Shown here: in pieces, positions 32,094-40,686 of the stretch | Layout: each line of letters begins with the position of its first letter | Position numbering within the stretch: position 1 is the first letter of the stretch | Notes under the pieces: generated by a model | Told to the model about the DNA's origin: nothing | The model's database searches: none | What the model saw: the letters and a program-made list of their open reading frames with translations, nothing else | Program-made: the position numbers and the translations under genes | Assembly (NCBI RefSeq): GCF_003846185.1 | Contig: NZ_ML123034.1 | Location: 5,197,706 to 5,243,070, forward strand | Source of the DNA: Streptomyces sp. ADI96-02 | GTDB taxonomy: Bacteria; Actinomycetota; Actinomycetes; Streptomycetales; Streptomycetaceae | Direction of reading: 5' to 3' | Length of the DNA: 45,365 nucleotides

Positions 32094-32678
32094 GTGAGTG
32101 GAACATCAGCAGGTCTGACACCTCCGGCCGACGCGGTCGCGCCGGTGCGGCACCCGGACGCCCCGGCCCCCGGTGAACTCCTCGGCGCGCACTACGAACA
32201 CTGTTTCGGATGCGGAGGCGGGCAGCCGCACGGCCTGCACCTCCAGGCGCGCGCCGGCGAAGGCGTGAGCGTGACCGCCGAGTTCACCGTCAAGCCCGCC
32301 CACCAGGGCGCCCCCGGCCTCGCCCACGGCGGCGTACTGGCCACCGCCCTGGACGAGACCCTCGGCTCGCTGAACTGGCTGCTGCGCACGATCGCCGTCA
32401 CCGGGCGGCTGGAGACCGACTACATCCGGCCGGTTCCCGTGGACACCGTGCTCCACTTCGACGCCCGCATCACCGCCGTCCACGGCCGGAAGATCTACTC
32501 CACGGCCACCGGCCGGATCGGCGGCCCCGACGGCCCCGTCGCCGTCCGCGCCGACGCCCTCTTCGTCGAGGTCAAGGTCGACCACTTCATCGACAACGGC
32601 CGGCCCGCCGAGATCCAGGCGGCCATGGCCGACCCGGACCAGGCCAGGCGAGCCCGCGCCTTCGAGGTGAACCCGTGA
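32094..32678 (+). CDS. PaaI-family hotdog-fold thioesterase
   Basis: A 194-residue hotdog-fold protein. The stretch HYEHCFGCGGGQPHGLHLQ begins the fold, and QGAPGLAHGGVLATALDETLG is the characteristic HGG helix with the catalytic acidic residue. The C-terminal strand is the usual acyl-CoA thioesterase pattern (HFDARITAVHGRKIYSTATGRI). The acyl-CoA substrate is unknown. The start is the GTG at 32094, set by the -10 box just before it. The stop overlaps the dut start (GTGA), so the two are translationally coupled. Confidence 0.88.
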   Translation: MSGTSAGLTPPADAVAPVRHPDAPAPGELLGAHYEHCFGCGGGQPHGLHLQARAGEGVSVTAEFTVKPAHQGAPGLAHGGVLATALDETLGSLNWLLRTIAVTGRLETDYIRPVPVDTVLHFDARITAVHGRKIYSTATGRIGGPDGPVAVRADALFVEVKVDHFIDNGRPAEIQAAMADPDQARRARAFEVNP

Positions 32679-33205
32679 CGCGCGAACCCGTCGACGTACT
32701 GATCCGCCGGATCGACCCGGAAGTCCCGATTCCGGCGTACGGGCACCCCGGCGACGCCGGGGCCGACCTGGTGACCACCGAGGCCGCGGAACTCGCTCCC
32801 GGCGAGCGCGCGGTTCTGCCCACCGGGGTTTCGATCGCCCTCCCGGACGGGTACGCCGCGTTCGTGCACCCGCGCTCCGGCCTCGCAGCACGCTGCGGAG
32901 TGGCCCTCGTGAATGCCCCAGGGACGGTCGATGCCGGGTACCGTGGAGAGATCAAGGTGATCGTGGTCAACCTCGATCCGCGCGAGAGCGTGCGGTTCGA
33001 ACGGTTCGACCGGATTGCCCAATTGGTTGTCCAGCAGGTCGAGAAGGCGCGCTTCCACGAGGTGGCGGAACTTCCCGGCTCGGCGCGGGCCGAAGGGGGC
33101 TTCGGGTCCACCGGCGGCCACGCGTCGGTGGACGGCGCCGAGGGCGGGATCACCCGCGGTGGGAACAGCTACGCTTCGGTCGTATCCGACCGGGAAGGAC
33201 AGTGA
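32675..33205 (+). CDS. dut: dUTP diphosphatase (dUTPase)
   Basis: A 176-residue trimeric dUTPase that converts dUTP to dUMP and PPi, keeping uracil out of DNA and feeding dTMP synthesis. All five motifs are seen: GDAGADL, HPRSGLA, NAPGTVDAGYRGEI (with the catalytic Asp and uracil-stacking Tyr), DRIAQLVV and GGFGSTGGH. The tail after motif V is about 25 residues longer than in E. coli and disordered. The GTG at 32675 overlaps the thioesterase stop. DUF3710 follows one base after the stop. Confidence 0.95.
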   Translation: MTREPVDVLIRRIDPEVPIPAYGHPGDAGADLVTTEAAELAPGERAVLPTGVSIALPDGYAAFVHPRSGLAARCGVALVNAPGTVDAGYRGEIKVIVVNLDPRESVRFERFDRIAQLVVQQVEKARFHEVAELPGSARAEGGFGSTGGHASVDGAEGGITRGGNSYASVVSDREGQ

Positions 33206-33206
33206 C

Positions 33207-33971
33207 GTGTTCGGACGTCGCAAGAAGAGTGGTTCCGCCGAGGACGAGGCGGACGAGGTGCGCGAGGCCGAGCAGGTCGCCGACGGTACCGAGGACGCCG
33301 CGCCGGGCGCCCGGCGGATGAATCTTCCGCCGGCTCCCCGGCCGGACGGGCCCTGGGACCTCTCCGAGGTCTCCCAGCCCGGCGAGGGCCGGGTCGATCT
33401 GGGCGGCATCTTCGTGCCCGGGGTCGAGGGCATGGAACTGCGCGTGGAGGTGGCCGGGGACGCGATCGTCGCCGCCACGGTGGTGCTGCGCGACAGCGCC
33501 GTCCAGTTGCAGGCCTTCGCCGCGCCCAAGAAGGAGGGCATCTGGGGCGAGGTGCGCGACGAGATCGCCTCGGGCATCACCCAGCAGGGCGGCGTCATCG
33601 ACGAGGTCGAGGGACCGCTGGGCTGGGAGCTGCGCGCGCAGGTCCCCGTACAGCTCCCGGACGGCGCGAACGGCGTCCAGCTGGTGCGTTTCGTCGGAGT
33701 CGACGGACCGCGGTGGTTCCTGCGCGGAGTGATCTCCGGCCAGGGCGCCGTGCAGCCGGAAGCCGCGGGCCTCCTGGAGACGGTCTTCCGGGACACCGTC
33801 GTGGCCCGCGGGGACGGCCCGATGGCGCCGCGCGACCCGATCGTCCTCAAGCTCCCCAACGACGCGCAGATGGTCCCCGAGGGCGTCCAGCAGGAGGACC
33901 AGGAGAGCTCGAAGTTCTCCGGCGGCATGGGCCAGCTCCAGCGCGGACCCGAGATCACCGAGGTCCGCTAG
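33207..33971 (+). CDS. DUF3710-family protein
   Basis: A 254-residue protein recognised as DUF3710, conserved beside dut in actinobacteria (Rv2696c in M. tuberculosis, from memory). It starts MFGRRKKSGSAEDEADEV, with a charged disordered N-terminus, then a beta-rich domain (VDLGGIFVPGVEGMELRVEVAGDAIVAATVVLRDSAVQLQAFAAPK ... RFVGVDGPRWFLRGVISG). The function is unknown. GTG 33207 is chosen because GGGAAGGA lies 7 nt upstream. A strong terminator ends the PaaI-dut-DUF3710 operon. Confidence 0.9.
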   Translation: MFGRRKKSGSAEDEADEVREAEQVADGTEDAAPGARRMNLPPAPRPDGPWDLSEVSQPGEGRVDLGGIFVPGVEGMELRVEVAGDAIVAATVVLRDSAVQLQAFAAPKKEGIWGEVRDEIASGITQQGGVIDEVEGPLGWELRAQVPVQLPDGANGVQLVRFVGVDGPRWFLRGVISGQGAVQPEAAGLLETVFRDTVVARGDGPMAPRDPIVLKLPNDAQMVPEGVQQEDQESSKFSGGMGQLQRGPEITEVR

Positions 33972-34036
33972 GGCCGCCGGGTCCGGCCCCGGCCGGCCCG
34001 ACCCACCGCGACGCCCGCCGGTCCCCGTACCGGCGA

Positions 34037-34069
34037 ACGGGCCGCACCCCCGCCCGGGGTGCGGCCCGT
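34037..34069 (+). terminator. Terminator of the thioesterase-dut-DUF3710 operon
   Basis: A perfect 14-bp stem (ACGGGCCGCACCCC and its complement) with a 5-nt loop, 66 nt after the DUF3710 stop. Confidence 0.88.
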
Positions 34070-34262
34070 CGGCGTCCCCGGGAAGGGCACCGGCCGACGG
34101 CGGTGCGGCCCCGCGAAGGCATCAGGGTTGCGTCAAGACGGCTCCCACCAGCGCTCCCGGCCCCGAATGGCGCAGCCGCGCGGAGTAGCGTCGTCGCAGG
34201 CAGCCGCACCGGGCGCCACCGGCCGTCGCGAACTCGGCCGGACGGAAGAAGACAATGGGGCC

Positions 34263-36806
34263 ATGGGACGCGGCACACTCCGGATCTACCTGGGCGCGGC
34301 ACCGGGCGTCGGCAAGACGTACGCGATGCTCTCCGAGGCCCACCGCAGGGTCGAGCGCGGCACCGACTGCGTGGTGGCCTTCGTGGAGCACCACGACCGG
34401 CCGCGCACCGAGGTGATGCTGCACGGCCTCGAACAGGTCCGGCGCAGCGAGATCCCCTACCGCTCCACCGTCTTCACCGAGATGGACGTCGACGCCGTCC
34501 TGGAGCGCGCCCCCGCCGTCGCCCTGGTGGACGAGCTGGCGCACACCAACGTCCCGGGCTCCCGCAACGCCAAGCGCTGGCAGGACGTCGAGGAACTGCT
34601 CAAGGCCGGCATCGACGTCATATCGACGGTCAACATCCAGCACCTCGAATCGCTCGGCGACGTCGTCGAGTCGATCACCGGAGTCCGCCAGCGCGAGACC
34701 GTCCCGGACGAGGTGGTCCGCCGGGCCGACCAGATAGAGCTGGTCGACATGTCGCCCCAGGCGCTGCGCCGCCGGATGGCCCACGGCAACATCTACAAGC
34801 CCGACAAGCTCGACGCCGCCCTGTCGAACTACTTCCGCCCCGGCAACCTCACCGCCCTGCGCGAGCTGGCCCTGCTCTGGGTCGCCGACCGGGTCGACGA
34901 ATACCTCCAGCAGTACCGGGGCGAGCACGACATCCGCAGCACCTGGCAGGCCCGCGAACGCATCGTCGTGGGGCTGACCGGCGGCCCCGAGGGCCGCACC
35001 CTCATCCGCCGCGCCTCCCGTATGGCCGCCAAGGGCTCCGGCAGCGAGATCCTGGCGGTCTACATCGCCCGCAGCGACGGCCTGACCTCTGCCTCGCCCA
35101 AGGAGCTGGCCGTCCAGCGCACCCTGGTCGAGGACCTCGGCGGCACCTTCCACCACGTCATCGGCGACGACATACCCGCGGCCCTCCTCGCGTTCGCCCG
35201 CGGTGTCAACGCCACCCAGATCGTCCTCGGCTCCAGCCGCCGCAAGACCTGGCAGTACATCTACGGCCCCGGCGTCGGCGTCACCGTCGCCCGCGAGTCC
35301 GGCCCCGACCTGGACGTCCACATCGTCACGCACGAGGAGGTCGCCAAGGGGCGCGGACTGCCGATCGCCCGCGGCGCTCGGCTCGGACGGGCCCGGATCG
35401 TCTGGGGCTGGCTCGTGGGCGTGGTCGGCTCGTGTCTGCTCGCCGTCCTGCTGAGCAGCCTGGAGAACGGTCCCGGCCTCGCCAACGACGTCCTGCTCTT
35501 CCTCTTCCTGACGGTCGTGGCCGCCCTGCTCGGCGGACTGCGCCCCGCCCTGGCCTCGGCCGCCGTGGGCTGCCTGCTCCTGAACTACTGGTTCACGCCG
35601 CCCACCCACACCCTGACCGTGCAGGACCCGGAGAACTTCGTCGCCATCGTGATCTTCTTCGCGGTCGCGGTGTCCGTCGCCTCCGTCGTCGACCTCGCGG
35701 CCCGGCGCACCCACCAGGCGGCACGGCTGCGCGCCGAATCGGAGATCCTCTCCTTCCTGGCGGGCAGCGTGCTGCGCGGCGAGACCGCCCTGGACGCCCT
35801 GCTGGAGCGGGTGCGGGAGACCTTCGCCATGGAGTCCGTCGCCCTGCTGGAGCGCACCAGCGACGTCGACCCGTGGACCTGTGCGGGGTCGGTCGGTCCG
35901 GCCCCGGTGACCCGACCCGAGGACGCCGACGTGGACATGCCGGTGGGCGACCACATGGCCCTCGCGCTCTCCGGCCGCGTGCTGCCGGCCGAGGACCGCC
36001 GGGTGCTCGGCGCGTTCGCGGCCCAGGCCGCCGTCGTCCTGGACCGCCAGCGCCTGGTCGGCGAGGCCGAACAGGCCCGCAGGCTCGCCGAGGGCAACCG
36101 GATCAGGACCGCGCTCCTGGCCGCCGTGAGCCACGACCTGCGCACCCCGCTCGCGGCCATCAAGGCGGCCGTCAGCTCCCTGCGCTCCGACGACGTCGCC
36201 TGGTCCGAGGAGGACGAGGCGGAGCTGCTGGAGGGCATCGAGGACGGCGCCGACCGGCTCGACCACCTGGTGGGCAACCTGCTGGACATGTCCCGCCTCC
36301 AGACCGGCACCGTGACCCCGCTGATCCGCGAGATCGACCTCGACGAGGTCGTGCCGATGGCGCTCGGCGGCGTCCCCGAGGGCAGCGTCGAACTCGACAT
36401 CCCCGAGACGCTGCCCATGGTCGCCGTGGACCCGGGGCTGCTGGAGCGGGTCGTCGCCAACATCGTCGAGAACGCCGTCAAGTACAGCTCGGCCGGGGAC
36501 CCCGTCGCCGTCGCCGCGAGCGCGCTGGGCGAACGCGTCGAGCTGCGGGTCGTGGACCGCGGCCGGGGCGTGCCCGACGAGGCCAAGGAGCGGATCTTCG
36601 AACCGTTCCAGCGCTACGGCGACGCCCCGCGCGGCGCCGGAGTCGGCCTCGGCCTCGCCGTCTCCCGCGGCTTCGCCGAGGCGATGGGCGGCACCCTCGA
36701 CGCCGAGGACACCCCGGGCGGCGGGCTCACCATGGTCCTCACGCTCCCCGCGGCCCGGGGGCTCATCCCGGTCGGCGCCGACCTGCCCGCCCAGGTCACC
36801 TCGTGA
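34263..36806 (+). CDS. kdpD: Osmosensitive K+ sensor histidine kinase KdpD
   Basis: An 847-residue KdpD. The N-terminal KdpD domain has the P-loop GAAPGVGKTYAML (from residue 9) and LVDELAHTNVPGSRNAKRWQDVEELL. A UspA-like domain follows at about 235-370, then four membrane helices (residues about 380-480, DUF4118), a GAF-like segment, HisKA with His624 in AAVSHDLRTPL and HATPase_c (NIVENAVKYSS, GVGLGLAVSRGFAEAMGG). It phosphorylates KdpE in response to K+ limitation or osmotic shift. ATG 34263 matches the family start; GGAAGAAG is about 13 nt upstream and the ATG at 34254 is less favoured. kdpE follows. No kdpFABC genes are present in the window. Confidence 0.94.
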   Translation: MGRGTLRIYLGAAPGVGKTYAMLSEAHRRVERGTDCVVAFVEHHDRPRTEVMLHGLEQVRRSEIPYRSTVFTEMDVDAVLERAPAVALVDELAHTNVPGSRNAKRWQDVEELLKAGIDVISTVNIQHLESLGDVVESITGVRQRETVPDEVVRRADQIELVDMSPQALRRRMAHGNIYKPDKLDAALSNYFRPGNLTALRELALLWVADRVDEYLQQYRGEHDIRSTWQARERIVVGLTGGPEGRTLIRRASRMAAKGSGSEILAVYIARSDGLTSASPKELAVQRTLVEDLGGTFHHVIGDDIPAALLAFARGVNATQIVLGSSRRKTWQYIYGPGVGVTVARESGPDLDVHIVTHEEVAKGRGLPIARGARLGRARIVWGWLVGVVGSCLLAVLLSSLENGPGLANDVLLFLFLTVVAALLGGLRPALASAAVGCLLLNYWFTPPTHTLTVQDPENFVAIVIFFAVAVSVASVVDLAARRTHQAARLRAESEILSFLAGSVLRGETALDALLERVRETFAMESVALLERTSDVDPWTCAGSVGPAPVTRPEDADVDMPVGDHMALALSGRVLPAEDRRVLGAFAAQAAVVLDRQRLVGEAEQARRLAEGNRIRTALLAAVSHDLRTPLAAIKAAVSSLRSDDVAWSEEDEAELLEGIEDGADRLDHLVGNLLDMSRLQTGTVTPLIREIDLDEVVPMALGGVPEGSVELDIPETLPMVAVDPGLLERVVANIVENAVKYSSAGDPVAVAASALGERVELRVVDRGRGVPDEAKERIFEPFQRYGDAPRGAGVGLGLAVSRGFAEAMGGTLDAEDTPGGGLTMVLTLPAARGLIPVGADLPAQVTS

Positions 36807-36887
36807 GGTACCGCCCCCCGCCCCCGCCCCGTGCGGCGACTTCCCCCCCCGCAGCAACTCTCCGTACAGCAGAAAGGCAGGTCCGCG

Positions 36888-37580
36888 ATGACCAGGGTGC
36901 TTGTGGTCGACGACGAGCCGCAGATCGTTCGCGCCCTCGTGATCAACCTGAAGGCCCGCAAGTACGAGGTCGACGCCGCGCCCGACGGGGCGACCGCCCT
37001 CCAGCTCGCCGCCGCCCGCCATCCCGACGTCGTCGTCCTGGACCTCGGACTGCCCGACATGGACGGCGTCGAGGTGATCAGGGGGCTGCGGGGCTGGACG
37101 CGGGTGCCGATCCTCGTCCTCTCCGCGCGCCAGACCTCCGACGAGAAGGTCGAGGCGCTGGACGCGGGGGCCGACGACTACGTGACCAAGCCCTTCGGCA
37201 TGGACGAGCTGCTGGCCCGGCTGCGCGCCTCGGTACGCCGCGCCGAGCCGGTGGGCCAGGACGGCGGCGACGACGTGGCGCTCGTCGAGACGGACGGTTT
37301 CACCGTCGACCTGGCGGCGAAGAAGGTGCACCGGGGAGGTCGCGACGTACGCCTCACCCCCACCGAATGGCACCTGCTGGAGGTCCTCGTCCGCAACGGA
37401 GGCCGCCTGGTCAGCCAGAAACAGCTCCTCCAGGAGGTCTGGGGCCCCTCCTACGGCACGGAGACCAACTACCTGCGGGTCTACATGGCCCAACTGCGGC
37501 GGAAGCTGGAGGCGGACCCCTCGCACCCGCGGCACTTCGTCACCGAGCCGGGCATGGGGTACCGCTTCGAGCGCGAGTGA
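36888..37580 (+). CDS. kdpE: Response regulator KdpE
   Basis: A 230-residue OmpR-family regulator. The receiver has Asp8/Asp9, phospho-acceptor Asp52 in VVVLDLGLPDMDG and YVTKPFGM. The winged helix contains TPTEWHLLEVLVRNGGRLVSQKQLLQEVWG and the wing FVTEPGMGYRFERE. ATG 36888 is preceded by GAAAGGCAGG. It is separated from kdpD by 81 nt, which hold a C-rich run, but both genes read in the same direction and should share a message. Its expected target, kdpFABC, must lie elsewhere in the genome. Confidence 0.94.
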   Translation: MTRVLVVDDEPQIVRALVINLKARKYEVDAAPDGATALQLAAARHPDVVVLDLGLPDMDGVEVIRGLRGWTRVPILVLSARQTSDEKVEALDAGADDYVTKPFGMDELLARLRASVRRAEPVGQDGGDDVALVETDGFTVDLAAKKVHRGGRDVRLTPTEWHLLEVLVRNGGRLVSQKQLLQEVWGPSYGTETNYLRVYMAQLRRKLEADPSHPRHFVTEPGMGYRFERE

Positions 37581-37633
37581 GCCCCGGCGCGGTTTCCGTG
37601 GGCGCACCGCCGGGGCGCCCGGGAACGCCGGGC

Positions 37634-37650
37634 GGCGGCAACCTGCCGCC
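37634..37650 (+). terminator. Probable terminator of kdpDE
   Basis: A 7-bp stem GGCGGCA/TGCCGCC with a 3-nt loop, 54 nt after kdpE. There is no U tract. Confidence 0.45.
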
Positions 37651-37713
37651 CCATCGATCTGTCACCTGATCGGGTGGTTCTCGGCGGCCTCCGCTGTCGC
37701 CGCGCGAGACCGG

Positions 37714-37719
37714 TACCCT
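37714..37719 (+). promoter_or_regulatory. -10 box of a leaderless OB-fold transcript
   Basis: TACCCT ends 6 nt before ATG 37726, with no Shine-Dalgarno sequence between. Confidence 0.5.
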
Positions 37720-37725
37720 TCGCTT

Positions 37726-38142
37726 ATGAGTGCTGTTTCCCGACCCGGGAAGGCCCAGAGGGCGGAGAGGCCGTCCGGGCGCTTCCGCCGTATGCTCGAC
37801 CGGCTCTCCAGCTCCCAGCAGGACCTGGAGTCCGAGGAGCTGCGGGAGGACGCGCAGGCCACCGGATGCACCCGTATCTCGGAGTGCTCCGACCGCCAGA
37901 TCGTGAAGGTGGCTGGTACGTTGCGGACCGTCACCCTCCGTCCCCGGGCCGGAGTGCCCGCCCTGGAGGCGGAGCTCTTCGACGGCACCGAGCCGTTGGA
38001 CGTGGTCTGGCTCGGCCGGCGCTCCATCGTCGGCATAGAACCCGGCCGCAGGATCATCGCCTCGGGCCGGGTCGCCATGAGCCACGGGCGACGGGTGCTG
38101 TTCAACCCCACATACGAACTCCGACCGCTCGGCAAGGAGTAG
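37726..38142 (+). CDS. OB-fold nucleic-acid-binding-domain protein
   Basis: A 138-residue protein. A basic N-terminus (RFRRMLDRLSSSQQDLESEELRED) precedes a small OB fold at about 55-135 (QIVKVAGTLRTVTLRPRAGVPALEAELFDGTEPLDVVWLGRR ... IIASGRVAMSHGRRVLFNPTYEL), of the type found in RecG wedge domains. It may bind single-stranded nucleic acid; the role is unknown. It precedes the DUF3159 gene by 3 nt, as in M. tuberculosis (Rv2694c, from memory). The start is supported by a leaderless-type promoter. Confidence 0.85.
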   Translation: MSAVSRPGKAQRAERPSGRFRRMLDRLSSSQQDLESEELREDAQATGCTRISECSDRQIVKVAGTLRTVTLRPRAGVPALEAELFDGTEPLDVVWLGRRSIVGIEPGRRIIASGRVAMSHGRRVLFNPTYELRPLGKE

Positions 38143-38145
38143 CCG

Positions 38146-38907
38146 GTGACGTCTCTCGACAAGCCGACGTCCGACACGGACCCGAACCACCGCACCGAAC
38201 AGCAGGACGCCGAGGCCAAGGCGGTCACCGAGGCCGCGCTCTTCGAGGCGTTCGGCGGCGTGCGCGGCATGGTGGAGACAGTCCTTCCCGGGCTGCTCTT
38301 CGTCACGATCTTCACCATCAACAAGGACCTGCACACCTCGGCGATCGCGGCCCTGGCCGTGTCGCTGGCACTGGTCGCCGTACGGCTGGTCCGCAAGGAC
38401 ACCGTCAAGCACGCCTTCAGCGGCGTCTTCGGCGTCGCCTTCGGCGTCGTCTTCGCGATGATGACGGGCAACGCCAAGGACTTCTACCTGCCGGGCATGC
38501 TCTACACGCTCGGCCTCGCGCTGGCCTACCTGATCACCACGCTGGCCGGCGTCCCGCTGATCGGCCTCATCCTCGGCCCCGTCTTCAAGGAGAACCTCTC
38601 CTGGCGGACCCGCAATCCGGGCCGTAAGAAGGCGTACACCAAGGCGAGTTACGCCTGGGGCCTGATCCTGCTCGCCAAGTGCGCGATCCTCTTCCCGCTG
38701 TACTGGTGGGCCGACACCACCCAGCTCGGCTGGGTGCTCGTCGCGCTGAAGATCCCGCCCTTCCTGCTCGCGGTCTACCTGACCTGGGTCTTCCTCGCCA
38801 AGGCGCCGCCGCCGATCGACGTCTTCGCCGAGATGGAGGCCGAGGAACAGGCGGAGAAGGAGCGCAAGGCGCAGGCCGCGGCGGCCCTGCGCGACCCCGA
38901 GGTCTGA
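38146..38907 (+). CDS. DUF3159 family integral membrane protein
   Basis: A 253-residue membrane protein recognised as DUF3159. The charged N-terminus (to about residue 45) is followed by about six hydrophobic helices (MVETVLPGLLFVTIFTI, AIAALAVSLALVAVRLV, AFSGVFGVAFGVVFAMM, and so on) and a Lys/Glu/Ala-rich cytoplasmic tail with coiled-coil character. The function is unknown, but its fixed place beside the Ceo/TrkA genes in actinobacteria suggests a link with ion homeostasis. GTG 38146 has AAGGAG 7 nt upstream, lying at the end of the previous gene. Confidence 0.87.
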   Translation: MTSLDKPTSDTDPNHRTEQQDAEAKAVTEAALFEAFGGVRGMVETVLPGLLFVTIFTINKDLHTSAIAALAVSLALVAVRLVRKDTVKHAFSGVFGVAFGVVFAMMTGNAKDFYLPGMLYTLGLALAYLITTLAGVPLIGLILGPVFKENLSWRTRNPGRKKAYTKASYAWGLILLAKCAILFPLYWWADTTQLGWVLVALKIPPFLLAVYLTWVFLAKAPPPIDVFAEMEAEEQAEKERKAQAAAALRDPEV

Positions 38908-38954
38908 TCCTCCCGCGCGCCGGTCGCGCGGGGGTGCACGGACCGCCGTCGTAC

Positions 38955-38995
38955 GAGAGGGGCCCGGAACCGCACAGCGGTTCCGGGCCCCTCTC
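38955..38995. terminator. Strong bidirectional terminator
   Basis: A perfect 18-bp stem (GAGAGGGGCCCGGAACCG and its complement) with a 5-nt loop between the convergent DUF3159 and trkA genes. Confidence 0.93.
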
Positions 38996-39013
38996 GCTGC
39001 GCGCGGCTCCCGG

Positions 39014-39697
39014 TCAGTCGTCCGCCTCCGCGGGGTCGCGGCGGACCGACAACAGGTCCTCCAACTGCTCCTCGCGCGCCTGCGCGGCCACGAACAGCAG
39101 CTCGTCACCGGCCTCCAGCGTCTCCTCGGGGCTCGGCGTCAGCACCCGCGTACCGCGGATGATCGTCACCAGCGAGGTGTCCTGCGGCCACGCCACCTCC
39201 GCGACCGGCGTGCCGGCCAGCGCGGACTCCGGCGGCAGCGTCAGCTCCACCAGGTTGGCGTCGCCGTGGCTGAAGCGCAGCAGCCGGACCAGATCGCCGA
39301 CGCTCACCGCCTCCTCCACCAGCGCCGACATCAGGCGCGGGGTCGAGACGGCGACGTCCACGCCCCAGGACTCGTTGAAGAGCCATTCGTTCTTCGGGTT
39401 GTTGACCCGCGCCACCACGCGCGGAACCCCGTACTCGGTCTTGGCGAGCAGCGAGACGACCAGGTTCACCTTGTCGTCCCCGGTCGCCGCGATCACCACG
39501 TTGCACCGCTGCAGCGCGGCCTCGTCGAGCGAGGTGATCTCGCACGCGTCCGCGAGCAGCCACTCGGCCATCGGGACCCGCTCCACCGAGATGGCGGTCG
39601 GCGCCTTGTCGATGAGCAGCACCTCGTGCCCGTTCTCCAGCAGCTCGGCGGCGATGGAACGGCCCACCGCGCCCGCCCCGGCAATCGACACACGCAT
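39014..39697 (-). CDS. trkA: TrkA-family K+ uptake regulatory protein (CeoC-like)
   Basis: A 227-residue RCK protein. The N-terminal RCK_N Rossmann domain starts MRVSIAGAGAVGRSIAAELLENGHEVLLIDK, and the C-terminal RCK_C (TrkA-C) domain ends SALAGTPVAEVAWPQDTSLVTIIRGTRVLTPSPEETLEAGDELLFVAA. Such proteins bind NAD(H)/ATP and gate Trk/Ktr K+ channels; RCK_C domains of several relatives bind c-di-AMP. ATG 39697 overlaps the stop of the preceding trkA gene (TGATG), so the pair is coupled. It corresponds in place to ceoC (Rv2692) of M. tuberculosis, from memory. No Trk membrane channel is encoded here. Confidence 0.92.
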   Translation of the reverse strand: MRVSIAGAGAVGRSIAAELLENGHEVLLIDKAPTAISVERVPMAEWLLADACEITSLDEAALQRCNVVIAATGDDKVNLVVSLLAKTEYGVPRVVARVNNPKNEWLFNESWGVDVAVSTPRLMSALVEEAVSVGDLVRLLRFSHGDANLVELTLPPESALAGTPVAEVAWPQDTSLVTIIRGTRVLTPSPEETLEAGDELLFVAAQAREEQLEDLLSVRRDPAEADD

Positions 39698-40365
39698 CAG
39701 TGACCGCCCTCCTCGGGGCCCTCGGCGAAGGCCTCTTCGACCTTGGCGATCTCGCCCGTGCGCATCATCACGTGGACGAGGTCGCCCTCCTGGAGAACGG
39801 TCTGCGACGTCGGCAGTATGGCCTCGCCCAACCGGGTGAGGAAGGCGACGCGGACGCCCGTCTCCTCCTGGAGCGTGCTGATCTTGTGGCCGATCCAGGA
39901 CGGCGTCGTGTGCACCTCGGCGAGCTGCACCCCTCCGCTCGGGTCGCGCCACAGCGGCTCGGCTCCCGACGGCAGCAGCCGCCGCAGCATCTGGTCGGCC
40001 GTCCAGCGGACCGTCGCCACGGTGGGGATGCCCAGACGCTGGTAGACCTCCGCGCGACGGGGGTCGTAGATCCGGGCCGCGACGTTCTCGATGCCGAACA
40101 TCTCGCGGGCCACCCGGGCCGCGATGATGTTCGAGTTGTCGCCGCTGCTGACGGCGGCGAAGGCTCCGGCCTCCTCGATCCCCGCCTCGCGGAGGGTGTC
40201 CTGGTCGAACCCCACCCCGGTCACCCGGCGTCCGCCGAAGCCGGAGCCCAGGCGCCGGAACGCGGTCGGGTCCTGGTCGATCACCGCGACCGTGTGCCCT
40301 TGCTGCTCCAGGGTCTGCGCGAGCGCGGCTCCGACTCGACCGCAGCCCATGATGACGATGTGCAC
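39697..40365 (-). CDS. trkA: TrkA-family K+ uptake regulatory protein (CeoB-like)
   Basis: A 222-residue RCK protein. MHIVIMGCGRVGAALAQTLEQQGHTVAVIDQDP is the nucleotide-binding Rossmann start, and the C-terminal RCK_C domain ends ILPTSQTVLQEGDLVHVMMRTGEIAKVEEAF. It is the first gene of the pair and corresponds in place to ceoB (Rv2691). The two proteins probably form a hetero-oligomeric regulator for a K+ system, perhaps together with the divergent KimA-family permease; that partnership is inferred. ATG 40365 has GAGG about 10 nt upstream. Confidence 0.92.
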   Translation of the reverse strand: MHIVIMGCGRVGAALAQTLEQQGHTVAVIDQDPTAFRRLGSGFGGRRVTGVGFDQDTLREAGIEEAGAFAAVSSGDNSNIIAARVAREMFGIENVAARIYDPRRAEVYQRLGIPTVATVRWTADQMLRRLLPSGAEPLWRDPSGGVQLAEVHTTPSWIGHKISTLQEETGVRVAFLTRLGEAILPTSQTVLQEGDLVHVMMRTGEIAKVEEAFAEGPEEGGH

Positions 40366-40686
40366 CGTGCGCCTACCTCGCCGTCCTGATCATCCGGCTG
40401 ACCTGCGAAAACACCCTGCTCACACTTCTCTCTCAGCTTGCCGGGCAAACAACGGGGCACATGCCTGCGGCCTTGCCCGACACGAGCTTATGCGGCTGCG
40501 CGGACATTCCCTCATCCGCCTGTCCTATCAGCTGGACAATCCGGCAAAGGGGGAGTAAAAACGTGTGCCGCGCGCGCAAGGATTCCGTTAAGGATTGCGT
40601 GGTTTCCTGCTCTGACCGCAGGAGATTGCCAGCCCACGGCGTTTGGGCGTCCTCGCCCGGTGCGCGATCCGCTTACGATCCTCAGC
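40366..40686. other. Divergent region trkA pair / KimA-like gene
   Basis: The 321 nt separate the divergent K+ genes. I see a direct repeat AAGGATT (within 40579-40604) and the leaderless-type -10 box TACGAT of the rightward gene (40674-40679). There is no ydaO-type riboswitch here, and no gene I can support. Confidence 0.45.
40674..40679 (+). promoter_or_regulatory. -10 box of a leaderless KimA-like transcript
   Basis: TACGAT ends 7 nt before GTG 40687 and there is no Shine-Dalgarno sequence in between. Confidence 0.55.

Noticed and set aside
34960..35340. Direct c-di-AMP control of KdpD through its UspA-like domain
   Set aside because: The SxS...FTAxY motif I remember for c-di-AMP-binding KdpD of S. 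aureus is not visible; the segment reads ILAVYIARSDG instead.
34122..37607. A very long open frame (about 1160 codons) antisense to kdpDE
   Set aside because: It is the mirror of two well-supported genes in G+C-rich DNA, has low-complexity composition with no recognisable domain, and lacks a ribosome site.
40366..40686. A second ydaO riboswitch upstream of the KimA-like gene
   Set aside because: None of the conserved aptamer blocks are present and the transcript appears to start at the GTG codon.
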